Of a stretch of 64,000 nucleotides of DNA, positions 43,192 to 51,255 are shown one piece after another (position 1 is the first letter of the stretch; each line of letters starts with the position of its first letter). This stretch comes from Sphingobacteriales bacterium 46-32. GTDB taxonomy: Bacteria; Bacteroidota; Bacteroidia; Chitinophagales; Chitinophagaceae. The notes under the pieces were generated by a model, which was given only the letters and a program-made list of their open reading frames with translations, ran no database searches and had not been told where the DNA came from. The position numbers were made by a program, and so were the translations under genes. The stretch covers positions 1,741,971-1,805,970 of the forward strand of contig MKTY01000020.1 of NCBI GenBank assembly GCA_001898485.1. Reading direction: 5' to 3'.

Positions 43192-43366
43192 CTGTATCGC
43201 CGCAACGCATGGCAGTCTGAAGAATAGGCTTTTAAATGGTTATACCAGATACTTTGCTGACCTAAAATTATCCGGAATGCTTTCTGTAGCGCCGCAATGC
43301 GTTGCGGGTTTTCAACCATTTTGCGGAATTTCTGTATTGCCGCAATGCATTGCGGCAATACAGAAA
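43192..43366. repeat. REP-like palindromic repeat cluster
   Basis: Three related units lie between the permease and the superoxide dismutase: 43192-43215 (CTGTATCGCCGCAACGCATG, degenerate), 43281-43308 (TTTCTGTAGCGCCGCAATGC, with a CCGCAA-TGCG-TTGCGG hairpin) and 43329-43366, a perfect 38-bp palindrome centred on ATGCAT. All share a CTGTAnnGCCGCAA arm. The arrangement matches REP/BIME-type elements. The 317-bp gap (43189-43505) contains nothing else I can support. Confidence 0.75.
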
Positions 43367-43505
43367 AAGGGAAACGGTATCGTTTTTGTGCCTTTACGGG
43401 ATATGAGGCCGGTTTTTTTGACAATGTCCAGACGATTTGCATAAAAATATTCCCGGCAGTGGGTTTGTATTACCCGTAACTTTATACTCCTTAAAATGGA
43501 TGAAT

Positions 43506-44258
43506 ATGGAAAAGAACTTCACATCACGGCGCATCTTTATTGCTGATTCAGCCAAAACAATTTTTGGTATCAGTGCCGGTCTGGCCGGTGCAGGTTCACT
43601 GTTGCAGGCGGCTTGCGTAAGCAGTCCTTCTGCCGGCGGAGTTTTTAAAACCGGATTCACACAGGAGCCATTGCCATACGCCTATAATGCACTCGAAAAA
43701 TCGATCGATGCACTTACCATGGAGATCCACTACAGCAAACATGCAGCTGCCTATGCCAGCAATCTGCAGGCAGCCGCTAAAGATGAAAAAGTAGATACGA
43801 ATGAGCCACTCGAAAAGGTACTGGGTTCCATCTCCCGTTATTCAGCCAAAATGCGCAACAATGGGGGCGGTCATTATAATCATGAATTGTTTTGGAAAAC
43901 AATGGCCCCTGATGGCGGTGGTGCCCCCACCGGTAAACTGCTGAAGGCCATTGAAAGCAGCTTCAATTCATTCGATAGTTTTAAGACACAGTTTACAGAC
44001 GCTGGTAAAAACCGGTTTGGAAGTGGCTGGGCCTGGTTATTTATTGATGGCGATAAAAAACTCCGTATCGGTTCTACCCCCAATCAGGATAATCCGCTCA
44101 TGGACATCAGCGACATCAAAGGTTTTCCGGTAATGGGGCTCGATGTATGGGAACATGCCTATTATCTGCGCTATCAGAATAAACGCCCCGATTATATCAA
44201 TGCCTGGTGGAATGTAGTAAACTGGAAATATGTTCAGGGACGCTACGAATCGCAATAA
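43506..44258 (+). CDS. Fe/Mn superoxide dismutase with Tat-lipoprotein leader
   Basis: 250 aa from the ATG at 43506 (an ATG at 43500 is equally possible). The leader has a twin-arginine TSRRIFIAD, a hydrophobic stretch and a lipobox ending LQAAC37. The mature part is a canonical Fe/Mn dismutase: metal ligands H75 (EIHYSKHAAY), H126 (YNHELFW), D213 and H217 (DVWEHAYYLRY), plus GSGWAWL. It converts superoxide to hydrogen peroxide and oxygen, here probably outside the cytoplasm after folded export. Choice of Fe or Mn cannot be read. Confidence 0.92.
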   Translation: MEKNFTSRRIFIADSAKTIFGISAGLAGAGSLLQAACVSSPSAGGVFKTGFTQEPLPYAYNALEKSIDALTMEIHYSKHAAAYASNLQAAAKDEKVDTNEPLEKVLGSISRYSAKMRNNGGGHYNHELFWKTMAPDGGGAPTGKLLKAIESSFNSFDSFKTQFTDAGKNRFGSGWAWLFIDGDKKLRIGSTPNQDNPLMDISDIKGFPVMGLDVWEHAYYLRYQNKRPDYINAWWNVVNWKYVQGRYESQ

Positions 44259-44985
44259 CAGCGCTTATATATCATGTGCAGCAATCGCATTGTTGTTGCT
44301 ATTCGCATGTAATACTGCATCAGAAAAAATATTCTCCGGATATAAGGAGATTGATGTCTTCCAAATACCACCTTCTGTTACTATTCCAGGTACCATAAAA
44401 CAGGCCGGGATATGGCATGATAATACAGGTGAGAATATACTTTTGCTTTCCAGAACTCCTGATCTTACAGATATTCCGCTGACTTTATATGATTCTTCCG
44501 GTCAGGCCAGTATTCATGCTGGTCAATGGGTTAAAACAGATACTGGTTACAGAAAAGTATGGCAGTTAATGGATCAGGTGAAACAATGCGAACTGAATCT
44601 TATTCTGAATTTCTTTGAAGGAAGCACAAGTGTCACTGATCTTGATCATAATGGAATAGCAGAAGTTACAATGGTGTATTATTTAGGTTGTTTAAGTGAA
44701 GTAAGTGCATATCAAATGAAACTCATTATGAGAGAAGGGGATTATAAATATGCGTTGCGTGGATTTACCTGCGATCCGTTTCTGGTAGAAACAAAAAAAG
44801 AGCCTTGCATATCTACCGATAGTATTGATTTAAAAAAAATCAGAGGTAGCTTTACTGATGAAGAACTGGCGCAAACAGGCCGATTATATGGAGCTTATCA
44901 GTCAGCCAGTGACTTCACTAATGCACCGCCAGTTTTTTTAGATTTTGCGCGCAGACAATGGTTAAAATACAGGATGGCGTATTAA
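44230..44985 (+). CDS. Secreted lipoprotein, first of a paralogous pair
   Basis: 251 aa, starting inside the last 29 nt of the dismutase gene. A signal peptide with lipobox LLFAC is followed by a domain shared with the next gene: IPPSVTIPGTIKQAG, WVKTDTGYRKVWQLMDQVKQ, VTDLDHNGIAEVTMVYYLGC, MKLIMREGDYKYALRGFTCDP. The xDLDxxGxAEVT segment resembles FG-GAP/EF-hand-like repeats of surface proteins. I recall a Bacteroidota family with this domain labelled as surface polysaccharide biosynthesis (M949_RS01915-like), but the role is unproven. Noticeably more AT-rich than its paralog. Confidence 0.75.
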   Translation: MFRDATNRNNSAYISCAAIALLLLFACNTASEKIFSGYKEIDVFQIPPSVTIPGTIKQAGIWHDNTGENILLLSRTPDLTDIPLTLYDSSGQASIHAGQWVKTDTGYRKVWQLMDQVKQCELNLILNFFEGSTSVTDLDHNGIAEVTMVYYLGCLSEVSAYQMKLIMREGDYKYALRGFTCDPFLVETKKEPCISTDSIDLKKIRGSFTDEELAQTGRLYGAYQSASDFTNAPPVFLDFARRQWLKYRMAY

Positions 44986-44997
44986 TCTTCTATTTAT

Positions 44998-45708
44998 ATG
45001 GGTAAATGTCTATTTACTTTTTTTATTTTCATTAACCTGACTTGCCTTTCCGAAGCCCAGACTTTTACCCCCGCCCGGCAGCTCGCTGCGGCCAAAATTC
45101 CCGCTTCCGTCAAAATGCCCGGTCATATCAGAGAAGCCTGGCAATGGAAAGACCGTAGCGGCGATAATCTCCTGATACTTTCACGCCGCGATGTATACAA
45201 CGATAAAATAGTGGACGGTGAACAGACCCGCGCCGCACAAATCTACGCCTACCAATGGGTAAAGTCCGATACCGGTTACCAGATTGTATGGAAGCTTACC
45301 GACTATGTTACGGAATGTCCGTTTGATGTAACAATTGGTTTTTTTAAGAAGAGCACACAAATAACCGATCTGGATGCCGACAGCCTGGCCGAAGTCACAC
45401 TCATTTACAAGATGAGCTGCCGCAGCGATGTATCGCCCGACTATATGAAACTGATCATGCGCGAAGGAGCGCAGAAATATGCATTAAGGGGATTGATGTG
45501 CGACCCCGGCAACGGACCAGCGGCCCAACCATGCGCACCGGCCGATAGCCTAAACCTCGAAAAAATGGCTCCCCTGGCAGATGAATGGGCCGCAATGCTG
45601 CGTTCATTTGGCCGGTATGAGTCAGAAAAGGATTTCGCCAGCGCCCCACCAGCTTTTTTACCGCATGCCCGTAAGCTCTGGCAGCGTTATATTACCAGTT
45701 TTGACTAA
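44998..45708 (+). CDS. Secreted protein, second of a paralogous pair
   Basis: 236 aa with an ordinary signal peptide (residues 1-20, ending LSEAQ). It aligns along its length with the preceding lipoprotein: IPASVKMPGHIREAWQW, YQWVKSDTGYQIVWKLTD, ITDLDADSLAEVTLIYKMSC, MKLIMREGAQKYALRGLMCD and a final PPAFLPHARKLWQRY. Cysteine positions in the two proteins correspond. Twelve nucleotides separate the genes, so this is a tandem duplication where one copy kept a lipid anchor and the other did not. Function unknown. Confidence 0.78.
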   Translation: MGKCLFTFFIFINLTCLSEAQTFTPARQLAAAKIPASVKMPGHIREAWQWKDRSGDNLLILSRRDVYNDKIVDGEQTRAAQIYAYQWVKSDTGYQIVWKLTDYVTECPFDVTIGFFKKSTQITDLDADSLAEVTLIYKMSCRSDVSPDYMKLIMREGAQKYALRGLMCDPGNGPAAQPCAPADSLNLEKMAPLADEWAAMLRSFGRYESEKDFASAPPAFLPHARKLWQRYITSFD

Positions 45709-45717
45709 TTTCCGGCC

Positions 45718-46719
45718 TTGGAAAAGGCTGGACAAAACTTACGCGTTCAAAAATGGGTAGCCACTATTTCTGTGGTACTGCTACTGGTGAAATTTTTTGC
45801 CTATTATTCTACCCATTCTGTTTCCATACTTACCGATGCACTGGAAAGTATTGTCAATGTAGCGGCCGGATTCATTGGCCTGTACAGTTTATATGTGGCA
45901 GCCAAACCACGCGATGCCGATCATCCCTACGGACATGGAAAGGCAGAGTTCTTATCTGCTGCCGTAGAGGGCACTATGATTGCCGTGGCTGGCGTCATTA
46001 TATTATATAAAGCAATTGAAACGCTGATCAGGCCGGCGCCGATTCATAAACTGGATACCGGTATCTGGCTAGTGGCAGTTACAGCTGTTATTAATGGAGC
46101 AGTAGGATATTATTGTGTGCGAACGGGTAAACGCAATCAGTCGCTGGCATTGACAGCCAGCGGGCGGCATTTGCTGAGCGACACGCTTTCTACCGGGGGG
46201 ATTATTATCGGTCTGTTGCTTCTGTATTTTACCGGATATAGCTGGATTGATGGCGTTGTGGCCATCGTTTTTGGACTTATCATTATCTGGACGGCCTATG
46301 GTATTCTGCGCGGCTCTATCGCAGGTATCATGGATGAAGCCGATCAGCAAATACTCACCCGCCTCGTGCAATTACTAAATGCAAACCGGGCTACCAACTG
46401 GGTCGACCTGCACAATCTGCGGGTGATTAAATATGGCAGTATACTTCATGTTGACTGTCACCTTACCGTGCCCTGGTATCTGAATGTACATGAGGCGCAT
46501 CGTGAAATCGATGTGCTCGCAGGACTGGTACGCAGCGAATTTGGCGAATACGTAGAGCTGTTTGTACATTCAGATGGATGTATGCCTTTTCAGTGCCCTA
46601 TCTGCGACAAACCCGATTGTCCCGTACGAAAGCATAACTTTGCACATAAAATAACCTGGACGCTGGAAAATATTTCGCGCAACAGCAAACATGGCCAGCC
46701 TCCCCAATCTGAGCAATAA
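45718..46719 (+). CDS. Cation diffusion facilitator (CDF) transporter
   Basis: 333 aa from a TTG at 45718. Six helices with zinc-site motifs in helix 2 (SILTDALESIVNV), DADHPYGHGKAEFLSAA and helix 5 (GRHLLSDTLSTGG), then a cytosolic domain (about 205-300). The C-terminal tail adds CPICDKPDCP, a possible extra metal-binding site. It exports divalent metal such as Zn, Fe or Mn from the cytosol. It is 6 nt upstream of osmC and probably heads a CDF-OsmC-Rrf2 operon. Confidence 0.93.
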   Translation: MEKAGQNLRVQKWVATISVVLLLVKFFAYYSTHSVSILTDALESIVNVAAGFIGLYSLYVAAKPRDADHPYGHGKAEFLSAAVEGTMIAVAGVIILYKAIETLIRPAPIHKLDTGIWLVAVTAVINGAVGYYCVRTGKRNQSLALTASGRHLLSDTLSTGGIIIGLLLLYFTGYSWIDGVVAIVFGLIIIWTAYGILRGSIAGIMDEADQQILTRLVQLLNANRATNWVDLHNLRVIKYGSILHVDCHLTVPWYLNVHEAHREIDVLAGLVRSEFGEYVELFVHSDGCMPFQCPICDKPDCPVRKHNFAHKITWTLENISRNSKHGQPPQSEQ

Positions 46720-46725
46720 AACAAC

Positions 46726-47121
46726 ATGAAAACAAGCACAACCTGGAAACACGATCATGCTTTCGAAAGCCGGCTGGAAGACAATGTTTTTAATATTGAT
46801 GGCAACCGCAAGGAAGGGCCCAACCCCAAAGCCCTGCTGCTGTCGGCAATAGCGGGTTGCTCCGGTATAGACGTAGTGGATATCCTGGAAAAAATGAGGG
46901 TTCCCTTTTCTGACTTTACTATTGATGTGGAAGCAGAGCAAACAACCGAGCATCCGAAAGTATTTCTCGATATATATATTACCTATAAGATCAAAACAGC
47001 GGCCGAAAACGAGGATAAAGTAAAAAAAGCGATTGATCTTTCGCTCGATAAATATTGTGGCGTGTCTGCCATGCTGCGCAAGAATTCGCCGATCCACTAC
47101 AAACTGGAAATATTGAAGTAA
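46726..47121 (+). CDS. OsmC-family peroxide/thiol protein
   Basis: 131 aa. OsmC fold with the two redox cysteines C45 (AIAGCSGIDVVDIL) and C111 (DKYCGVSAMLRK) in the expected positions. OsmC/Ohr proteins reduce organic or fatty-acid hydroperoxides, and some family members act on sulfur compounds. Four nucleotides separate it from the following Rrf2 regulator, so the two are co-transcribed. Placement next to a sulfur regulon suggests a thiol- or persulfide-related job; that is inference. Confidence 0.9.
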   Translation: MKTSTTWKHDHAFESRLEDNVFNIDGNRKEGPNPKALLLSAIAGCSGIDVVDILEKMRVPFSDFTIDVEAEQTTEHPKVFLDIYITYKIKTAAENEDKVKKAIDLSLDKYCGVSAMLRKNSPIHYKLEILK

Positions 47122-47125
47122 CGAT

Positions 47126-47533
47126 ATGCTTTCCAAAAAATCACAGTACGCATTTAAAGCTTTGGGCTATCTCAGCGAAAAATATAACGCCGGGCCGGTC
47201 CTCATTTCCGAGATCGCCAAAAAGAAGAAGATTCCGTTAAAATTTCTCGAAAATATCCTGCTCGAACTCAAGAAAGCAGATATCCTCGACAGCAAAAAGG
47301 GGAAGGGCGGAGGCTACTTTCTCAAGAAAAGTCCGGATAAGATCAAAGTAGCCACCATTATCCGCCTGGTGAATGGCCCCATCTCTATGTTGCCATGCGT
47401 AAGTCTCTATTTCTATGAGCGTTGTAAGAACTGCAACGAAAAGCACTGCGCCCTGCATGATATGATGGTAGAGGTAAGAGATGCTACTCTTGGTATCGTC
47501 GAAAACCGTACCCTGGCAGATCTGCAGGATTGA
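47126..47533 (+). CDS. Rrf2-family regulator, candidate sulfur-regulon repressor
   Basis: 135 aa. The wHTH is clear: MLSKKSQYAFKALGYLSEK, ISEIAKKKKIPLKFLENILL, GKGGGYFL. The effector loop carries four cysteines, C91, C100, C103 and C108 (LPCVSLYFYERC, CKNCNEKHC), suiting an iron-sulfur cluster or thiol switch; CymR, the known sulfur regulator of this family in Firmicutes, instead binds the enzyme CysK. A repeated dyad (TAGTCTAC-N7-GTAGACTA type) begins 39 nt downstream and recurs before cysD and the TonB receptor, making it the likely operator. Confidence 0.88.
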   Translation: MLSKKSQYAFKALGYLSEKYNAGPVLISEIAKKKKIPLKFLENILLELKKADILDSKKGKGGGYFLKKSPDKIKVATIIRLVNGPISMLPCVSLYFYERCKNCNEKHCALHDMMVEVRDATLGIVENRTLADLQD

Positions 47534-47571
47534 TTTAAGGAAACAACTGTTAGTAATAAATTGAAAATTAA

Positions 47572-47594
47572 TAGTCCACCAACTTGGTGGGCTT
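47572..47594. promoter_or_regulatory. Operator 1, overlapping the peroxiredoxin promoter
   Basis: TAGTCCAC-CAACTTG-GTGGGCTT: left half-site matches the operator before cysD at seven of eight positions and the spacer at six of seven. It overlaps the likely -33 TTG (47584-47586) of a promoter whose -7 element TACTTTTG lies at 47607-47614, so binding would block RNA polymerase. It can also be drawn as a terminator hairpin followed by a T-run, which may serve the Rrf2 transcript. Confidence 0.65.
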
Positions 47595-47606
47595 TTTTTT
47601 ATCCCT

Positions 47607-47614
47607 TACTTTTG
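47607..47614 (+). promoter_or_regulatory. -7 promoter element of the peroxiredoxin-cysH unit
   Basis: TACTTTTG is an exact match to the Bacteroidota TAnnTTTG element, 20 nt after a TTG at 47584-47586. Transcription would start near 47620, 15 nt before the ATG. Confidence 0.6.
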
Positions 47615-47634
47615 ATCCTCTAAAACATTCAATT

Positions 47635-48270
47635 ATGTCACTACGTCTTGGGGACGCAGCTCCCAATTTCAAGGCACAGACCTCTGCCGGAGACATCGAT
47701 TTTTATGAATACCTGGGTAATGGATGGGGCGTATTATTTAGCCACCCCGCTGATTATACACCGGTATGTACTACCGAACTCGGCAGAACCGCACTGCTGC
47801 AGGAAGAATTTGCCAAACGGAATGTAAAAGTACTGGCTGTAAGTGTTGACCCGCTTGATAAACACGAAGGCTGGATCAAAGACATCAACGAAACTCAGCA
47901 TACAACGGTTAATTTTCCGCTGATAGCCGATCCTGATCGTACAGTAGCCACACTTTACGACATGATTCACCCCAATGCTTCAGCTACAGCAACAGTAAGG
48001 TCACTGTTCATCATCGGTCCCGATAAAACAATTAAGCTTATTATCACTTATCCTGCCTCTACCGGCCGCAACTTCACCGAAGTATTGCGCGTGATCGATT
48101 CATTGCAGCTGACCGCTAATTACAGTGTGGCCACACCAGCCGACTGGAAAGCAGGTGAAGATGTAATTGTAGTACCCGCTGTATCCACAGAAGATGCCAT
48201 TCAGAAATTCCCCAAAGGAGTAAAAGTGGTAAAACCCTATCTGCGTTATACACCTCAGCCCAATCTCTGA
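47635..48270 (+). CDS. 1-Cys peroxiredoxin (Prx6 type)
   Basis: 211 aa from the ATG at 47635 (MSLRLGDAAPNF); the upstream extension covers the promoter. The peroxidatic motif HPADYTPVCTTELG contains P38, T42 and C45. The extended C-terminal dimerisation domain (about 160-211, including GVKVVKPYLRYTPQP) defines the Prx6 subfamily, and no resolving cysteine is present. It reduces peroxides in the cytosol, with an external thiol needed for recycling. Only 3 nt separate its stop codon from cysH. Confidence 0.95.
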   Translation: MSLRLGDAAPNFKAQTSAGDIDFYEYLGNGWGVLFSHPADYTPVCTTELGRTALLQEEFAKRNVKVLAVSVDPLDKHEGWIKDINETQHTTVNFPLIADPDRTVATLYDMIHPNASATATVRSLFIIGPDKTIKLIITYPASTGRNFTEVLRVIDSLQLTANYSVATPADWKAGEDVIVVPAVSTEDAIQKFPKGVKVVKPYLRYTPQPNL

Positions 48271-48273
48271 TCG

Positions 48274-48972
48274 TTGCTGGATCAACTTACCATACAACAG
48301 ATAGAGCAGGGCTCACTGCAGGAAGCGCTGACGCTGGTAGCTGACCTGTTTCCGGGTGAAGTGGCTTTTTCCAGTTCCCTGGGACAGGAAGATCAGGTAC
48401 TGACAGATGTCATTTTCAAAAATGATATCAATATTCGCATATTCACCATTGATACCGGCAGGTTGTTTAATGAAACCTATGAGTTGCTTGACCGTACGGT
48501 AGCGCGGTATAAGAAACCAATTGCGGTTTTCTTTCCGCCGGCCGCCGAGACAGAAACCTGGGTGGCAGCCAATGGTATCAATGGATTTTATGAATCGGTA
48601 GACCTGCGCAAAGGCTGTTGTCATGTGCGTAAGGTATTGCCGTTGAACCGCGCATTGCAGGGTGCAAAAGTGTGGGTTACCGGTTTGAGGGCCGATCAGT
48701 CCGATAACCGCAAAGATATGCCGGTCATTGAATGGATGCCCGAAAAACAACTGTATAAGTTCAATCCGCTTATCCGCTGGACCTACGAAGAAATGATAAC
48801 GTATATCAATGATAATAATGTGCCGTACAACAGGCTTCATGACAAAGGGTTTGTCAGCATTGGCTGTGCACCCTGTACCCGGGCTATTGAGCCGGGTGAG
48901 GAGCCAAGAGCGGGACGATGGTGGTGGGAGGCCTCGCATAAGGAATGCGGCCTCCATGTAACCGCGCGCTGA
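48274..48972 (+). CDS. cysH: Assimilatory APS reductase (thioredoxin-dependent)
   Basis: 232 aa from a TTG at 48274, 3 nt after the peroxiredoxin stop. Reduces adenylyl sulfate to sulfite. The PAPS-reductase fold carries FSSSLGQEDQ, and the iron-sulfur cysteines C115/C116 (KGCCHVRKVLPLNRAL) and C198/C201 (IGCAPCTRAI) identify the APS-specific [4Fe-4S] type over the PAPS type. Catalytic C225 lies in KECGLH. This agrees with the absence of CysC (APS kinase) in the cluster. Confidence 0.95.
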   Translation: MLDQLTIQQIEQGSLQEALTLVADLFPGEVAFSSSLGQEDQVLTDVIFKNDINIRIFTIDTGRLFNETYELLDRTVARYKKPIAVFFPPAAETETWVAANGINGFYESVDLRKGCCHVRKVLPLNRALQGAKVWVTGLRADQSDNRKDMPVIEWMPEKQLYKFNPLIRWTYEEMITYINDNNVPYNRLHDKGFVSIGCAPCTRAIEPGEEPRAGRWWWEASHKECGLHVTAR

Positions 48973-48993
48973 GCACCTATTTTTTTACAACAC

Positions 48994-49016
48994 TAGTCTA
49001 CCAACTTAGTAGACTA
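48994..49016. promoter_or_regulatory. Operator 2, before cysD (perfect dyad)
   Basis: TAGTCTAC-CAACTTA-GTAGACTA: perfect 8-bp inverted half-sites separated by 7 nt, ending 13 nt before the cysD start codon. A weak -7-like TATTTTTT lies at 48978-48985, which would put the dyad at the transcription start. It is the clearest of four related sites and is taken as the reference for the motif. Confidence 0.75.
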
Positions 49017-49029
49017 ATAAAATGGTCAA

Positions 49030-49938
49030 ATGAGTCAATACAAATTGGATTACCTGGAGCAGCTCGAAGCGGAGAGTATTCATATTTTCCGCGAAGTGGC
49101 GGCACAATTCGAAAAGCCGGCTCTTTTATTTAGCGGAGGTAAGGATTCGATCACGCTGGTGCACCTGGCACGAAAAGCGTTTGCCCCGGGCAAGATACCC
49201 TTCCCGCTGGTGCATATCGACACCGGTCACAATTTTCCCGAAGCATTGCGCTTTCGGGATGAGCTGGCTGCAGAAGTTGGCGCCACACTGGTTGTACGCC
49301 AGGTAGAAGACACCATCCGTGCGAGGGGCCTCACAGAACCCAAAGGCAAGTTTGCCAGCCGCAACTGGCTGCAGACTTATACGCTGCTCGATACTATTGA
49401 AGAGTTTGGTTTTGATGCCTGTATTGGCGGCGCACGCCGCGATGAAGAGAAAGCCCGTGCCAAAGAACGGATCTTCTCCGTGCGCGATGAGTTTGGCCAG
49501 TGGAATCCCAAGCTGCAGCGGCCTGAACTCTGGAATATCTATAATGGCCGGATTCATAAAGGTGAAAATGTGCGGGTATTTCCCATCAGCAACTGGACAG
49601 AGCTGGATATCTGGAATTATATCCGGAAAGAAAAGATCAGTCTGCCTTCCATCTATTTCGCACATGAGCGTGAAGTGATCATACATGAAGGGCAACTGGT
49701 GGCGGTATCGCCCTTTGTACAAATCGATGAATCGGATGTGGTGGTTAATAAACAGGTCAGGTATCGTACCGTAGGTGATATGACCTGTACAGCTGCCGTA
49801 GAATCAGCTGCCTGCACACTCGATGAAGTGATCAATGAAATCATCAGTACCCGTATCAGCGAAAGGGGCGAAACGCGTATTGATGACCGCGTAACAGAAG
49901 CAGCCATGGAAGACCGTAAAAAGAACGGTTATTTCTAA
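49030..49938 (+). CDS. cysD: Sulfate adenylyltransferase subunit 2
   Basis: 302 aa catalytic subunit of ATP sulfurylase: ATP plus sulfate gives APS. An N-type ATP pyrophosphatase with the PP-loop SGGKDS at residues 35-40, followed by HIDTGHNFPEALRFRD, GGARRDEEKARAKER and SNWTELDIWNYI. It pairs with the GTPase CysN 65 nt downstream. It heads a nine-gene run reaching to 60693 with short gaps. Confidence 0.97.
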   Translation: MSQYKLDYLEQLEAESIHIFREVAAQFEKPALLFSGGKDSITLVHLARKAFAPGKIPFPLVHIDTGHNFPEALRFRDELAAEVGATLVVRQVEDTIRARGLTEPKGKFASRNWLQTYTLLDTIEEFGFDACIGGARRDEEKARAKERIFSVRDEFGQWNPKLQRPELWNIYNGRIHKGENVRVFPISNWTELDIWNYIRKEKISLPSIYFAHEREVIIHEGQLVAVSPFVQIDESDVVVNKQVRYRTVGDMTCTAAVESAACTLDEVINEIISTRISERGETRIDDRVTEAAMEDRKKNGYF

Positions 49939-50003
49939 AGCAACAACCGGCGTCAGCACAACAGGAATTTTTCCTGCACTCTAAAACAACGAAACAAACG
50001 AGC

Positions 50004-51245
50004 ATGGATATTTTACGTTTTATTACAGCCGGCAGTGTAGATGACGGCAAAAGCACACTTATCGGCCGCCTGCTGTATGACAGCAAAAACATACTGGTAG
50101 ACCAGCTGGAAGCACTGGAGAAACAAACCCGCAATGCTACTGCAGGTACCATTGACCTGGCACTGCTTACCGATGGACTGCGAGCCGAGCGCGAGCAGGG
50201 TATTACCATCGATGTGGCTTATCGCTATTTCTCCACACCCCGCCGCAAGTTCATTATTGCCGATGCCCCCGGTCATGTGCAATATACCCGCAACATGATC
50301 ACCGGCGCATCTAATGCAAGCCTGATCATTGTGCTGGTCGATGCACGCCACGGCGTGGTTGAGCAAACCCGCCGCCATTCCATAATCGCTTCGCTGCTGC
50401 GCATACCCCATGTAGTAGTGGCTATTAATAAAATGGATCTGGTTGATTATTCGCAGGACGTATATAACAACATAGTGATCGAGTATGCCAAAGTAGCCAC
50501 ACAACTGGGCCTACCCGAAGTAACATATATCCCCATCAGTGCGCTGGAAGGCGATAACATCGTTGACCGCTCCACGCGTATGGACTGGTACGAAGACAGG
50601 CCCCTATTACAGTTTCTGGAAGAAGTAGAAGTAAGCAGCGATGAAAATTATACAGATCCCCGTTTTCAGGTGCAGTTTGTTATACGCCCGCAGACAGAAG
50701 AGTTGCATGATTACCGCGGTTATGCCGGTAAGGTAATGGCAGGTGTATATAAGAAGGGCGATACGGTAGTGGTATTGCCGGCAGGAATTGAAACAAAGAT
50801 CAGCGCGCTCGAACTCGGTGGTAAGGAAGTGGATGAAGTGTTTGCACCGCAATCTGCCGTGATACGGCTCGAAGACGATATTGATGTGAGCCGTGGCGAT
50901 CTGATTGTGCATGCTTCCAACCAGCCGCAATCGGGCAATGAGCTCGAGGTACTCCTGTGCTGGCTCGATGATAAACCCCTTGCTACCGGCAACAAATACT
51001 ACCTGCAGCACAACAGCCGGCTGGTACGGGCTATTGTACGTAATGTAGCGTATAAGCTGGATGTAAATTCTCTGCAGCAGCAACCGGTAGAAGGCACCGT
51101 AAAACTCAACGAGGTAGTAAGGGCCACTATTAAAACGGCGGCCCCGCTTTATTACGATTCATTCTCTGCCCTGCGGGCCAGTGGCAGTGCTATACTGGTT
51201 GATGAAACCAGCAATAGCACCGTAGGCGCAGTACTCATACAATAA
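50004..51245 (+). CDS. cysN: Sulfate adenylyltransferase subunit 1 (GTPase)
   Basis: 413 aa EF-Tu-like GTPase that drives APS formation by CysD. G1 is AGSVDDGKST (residues 9-18), G2 GITIDVAYRYF, G3 DAPGH and G4 NKMD, followed by two beta-barrel domains. It ends after the EF-Tu domains, so no CysC kinase is fused to it, in contrast to many CysNC proteins. This fits direct APS reduction by CysH. Confidence 0.96.
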   Translation: MDILRFITAGSVDDGKSTLIGRLLYDSKNILVDQLEALEKQTRNATAGTIDLALLTDGLRAEREQGITIDVAYRYFSTPRRKFIIADAPGHVQYTRNMITGASNASLIIVLVDARHGVVEQTRRHSIIASLLRIPHVVVAINKMDLVDYSQDVYNNIVIEYAKVATQLGLPEVTYIPISALEGDNIVDRSTRMDWYEDRPLLQFLEEVEVSSDENYTDPRFQVQFVIRPQTEELHDYRGYAGKVMAGVYKKGDTVVVLPAGIETKISALELGGKEVDEVFAPQSAVIRLEDDIDVSRGDLIVHASNQPQSGNELEVLLCWLDDKPLATGNKYYLQHNSRLVRAIVRNVAYKLDVNSLQQQPVEGTVKLNEVVRATIKTAAPLYYDSFSALRASGSAILVDETSNSTVGAVLIQ

Positions 51246-51255
51246 AAGAAATAAC

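Noticed and set aside
47572..47600. Intrinsic terminator of the Rrf2 gene (hairpin plus T-run)
   Set aside because: The structure is possible, but the half-sites and the CAACTT spacer match the operator before cysD, and it overlaps the -33 position of a good promoter. It is listed as an operator; a dual role remains open.
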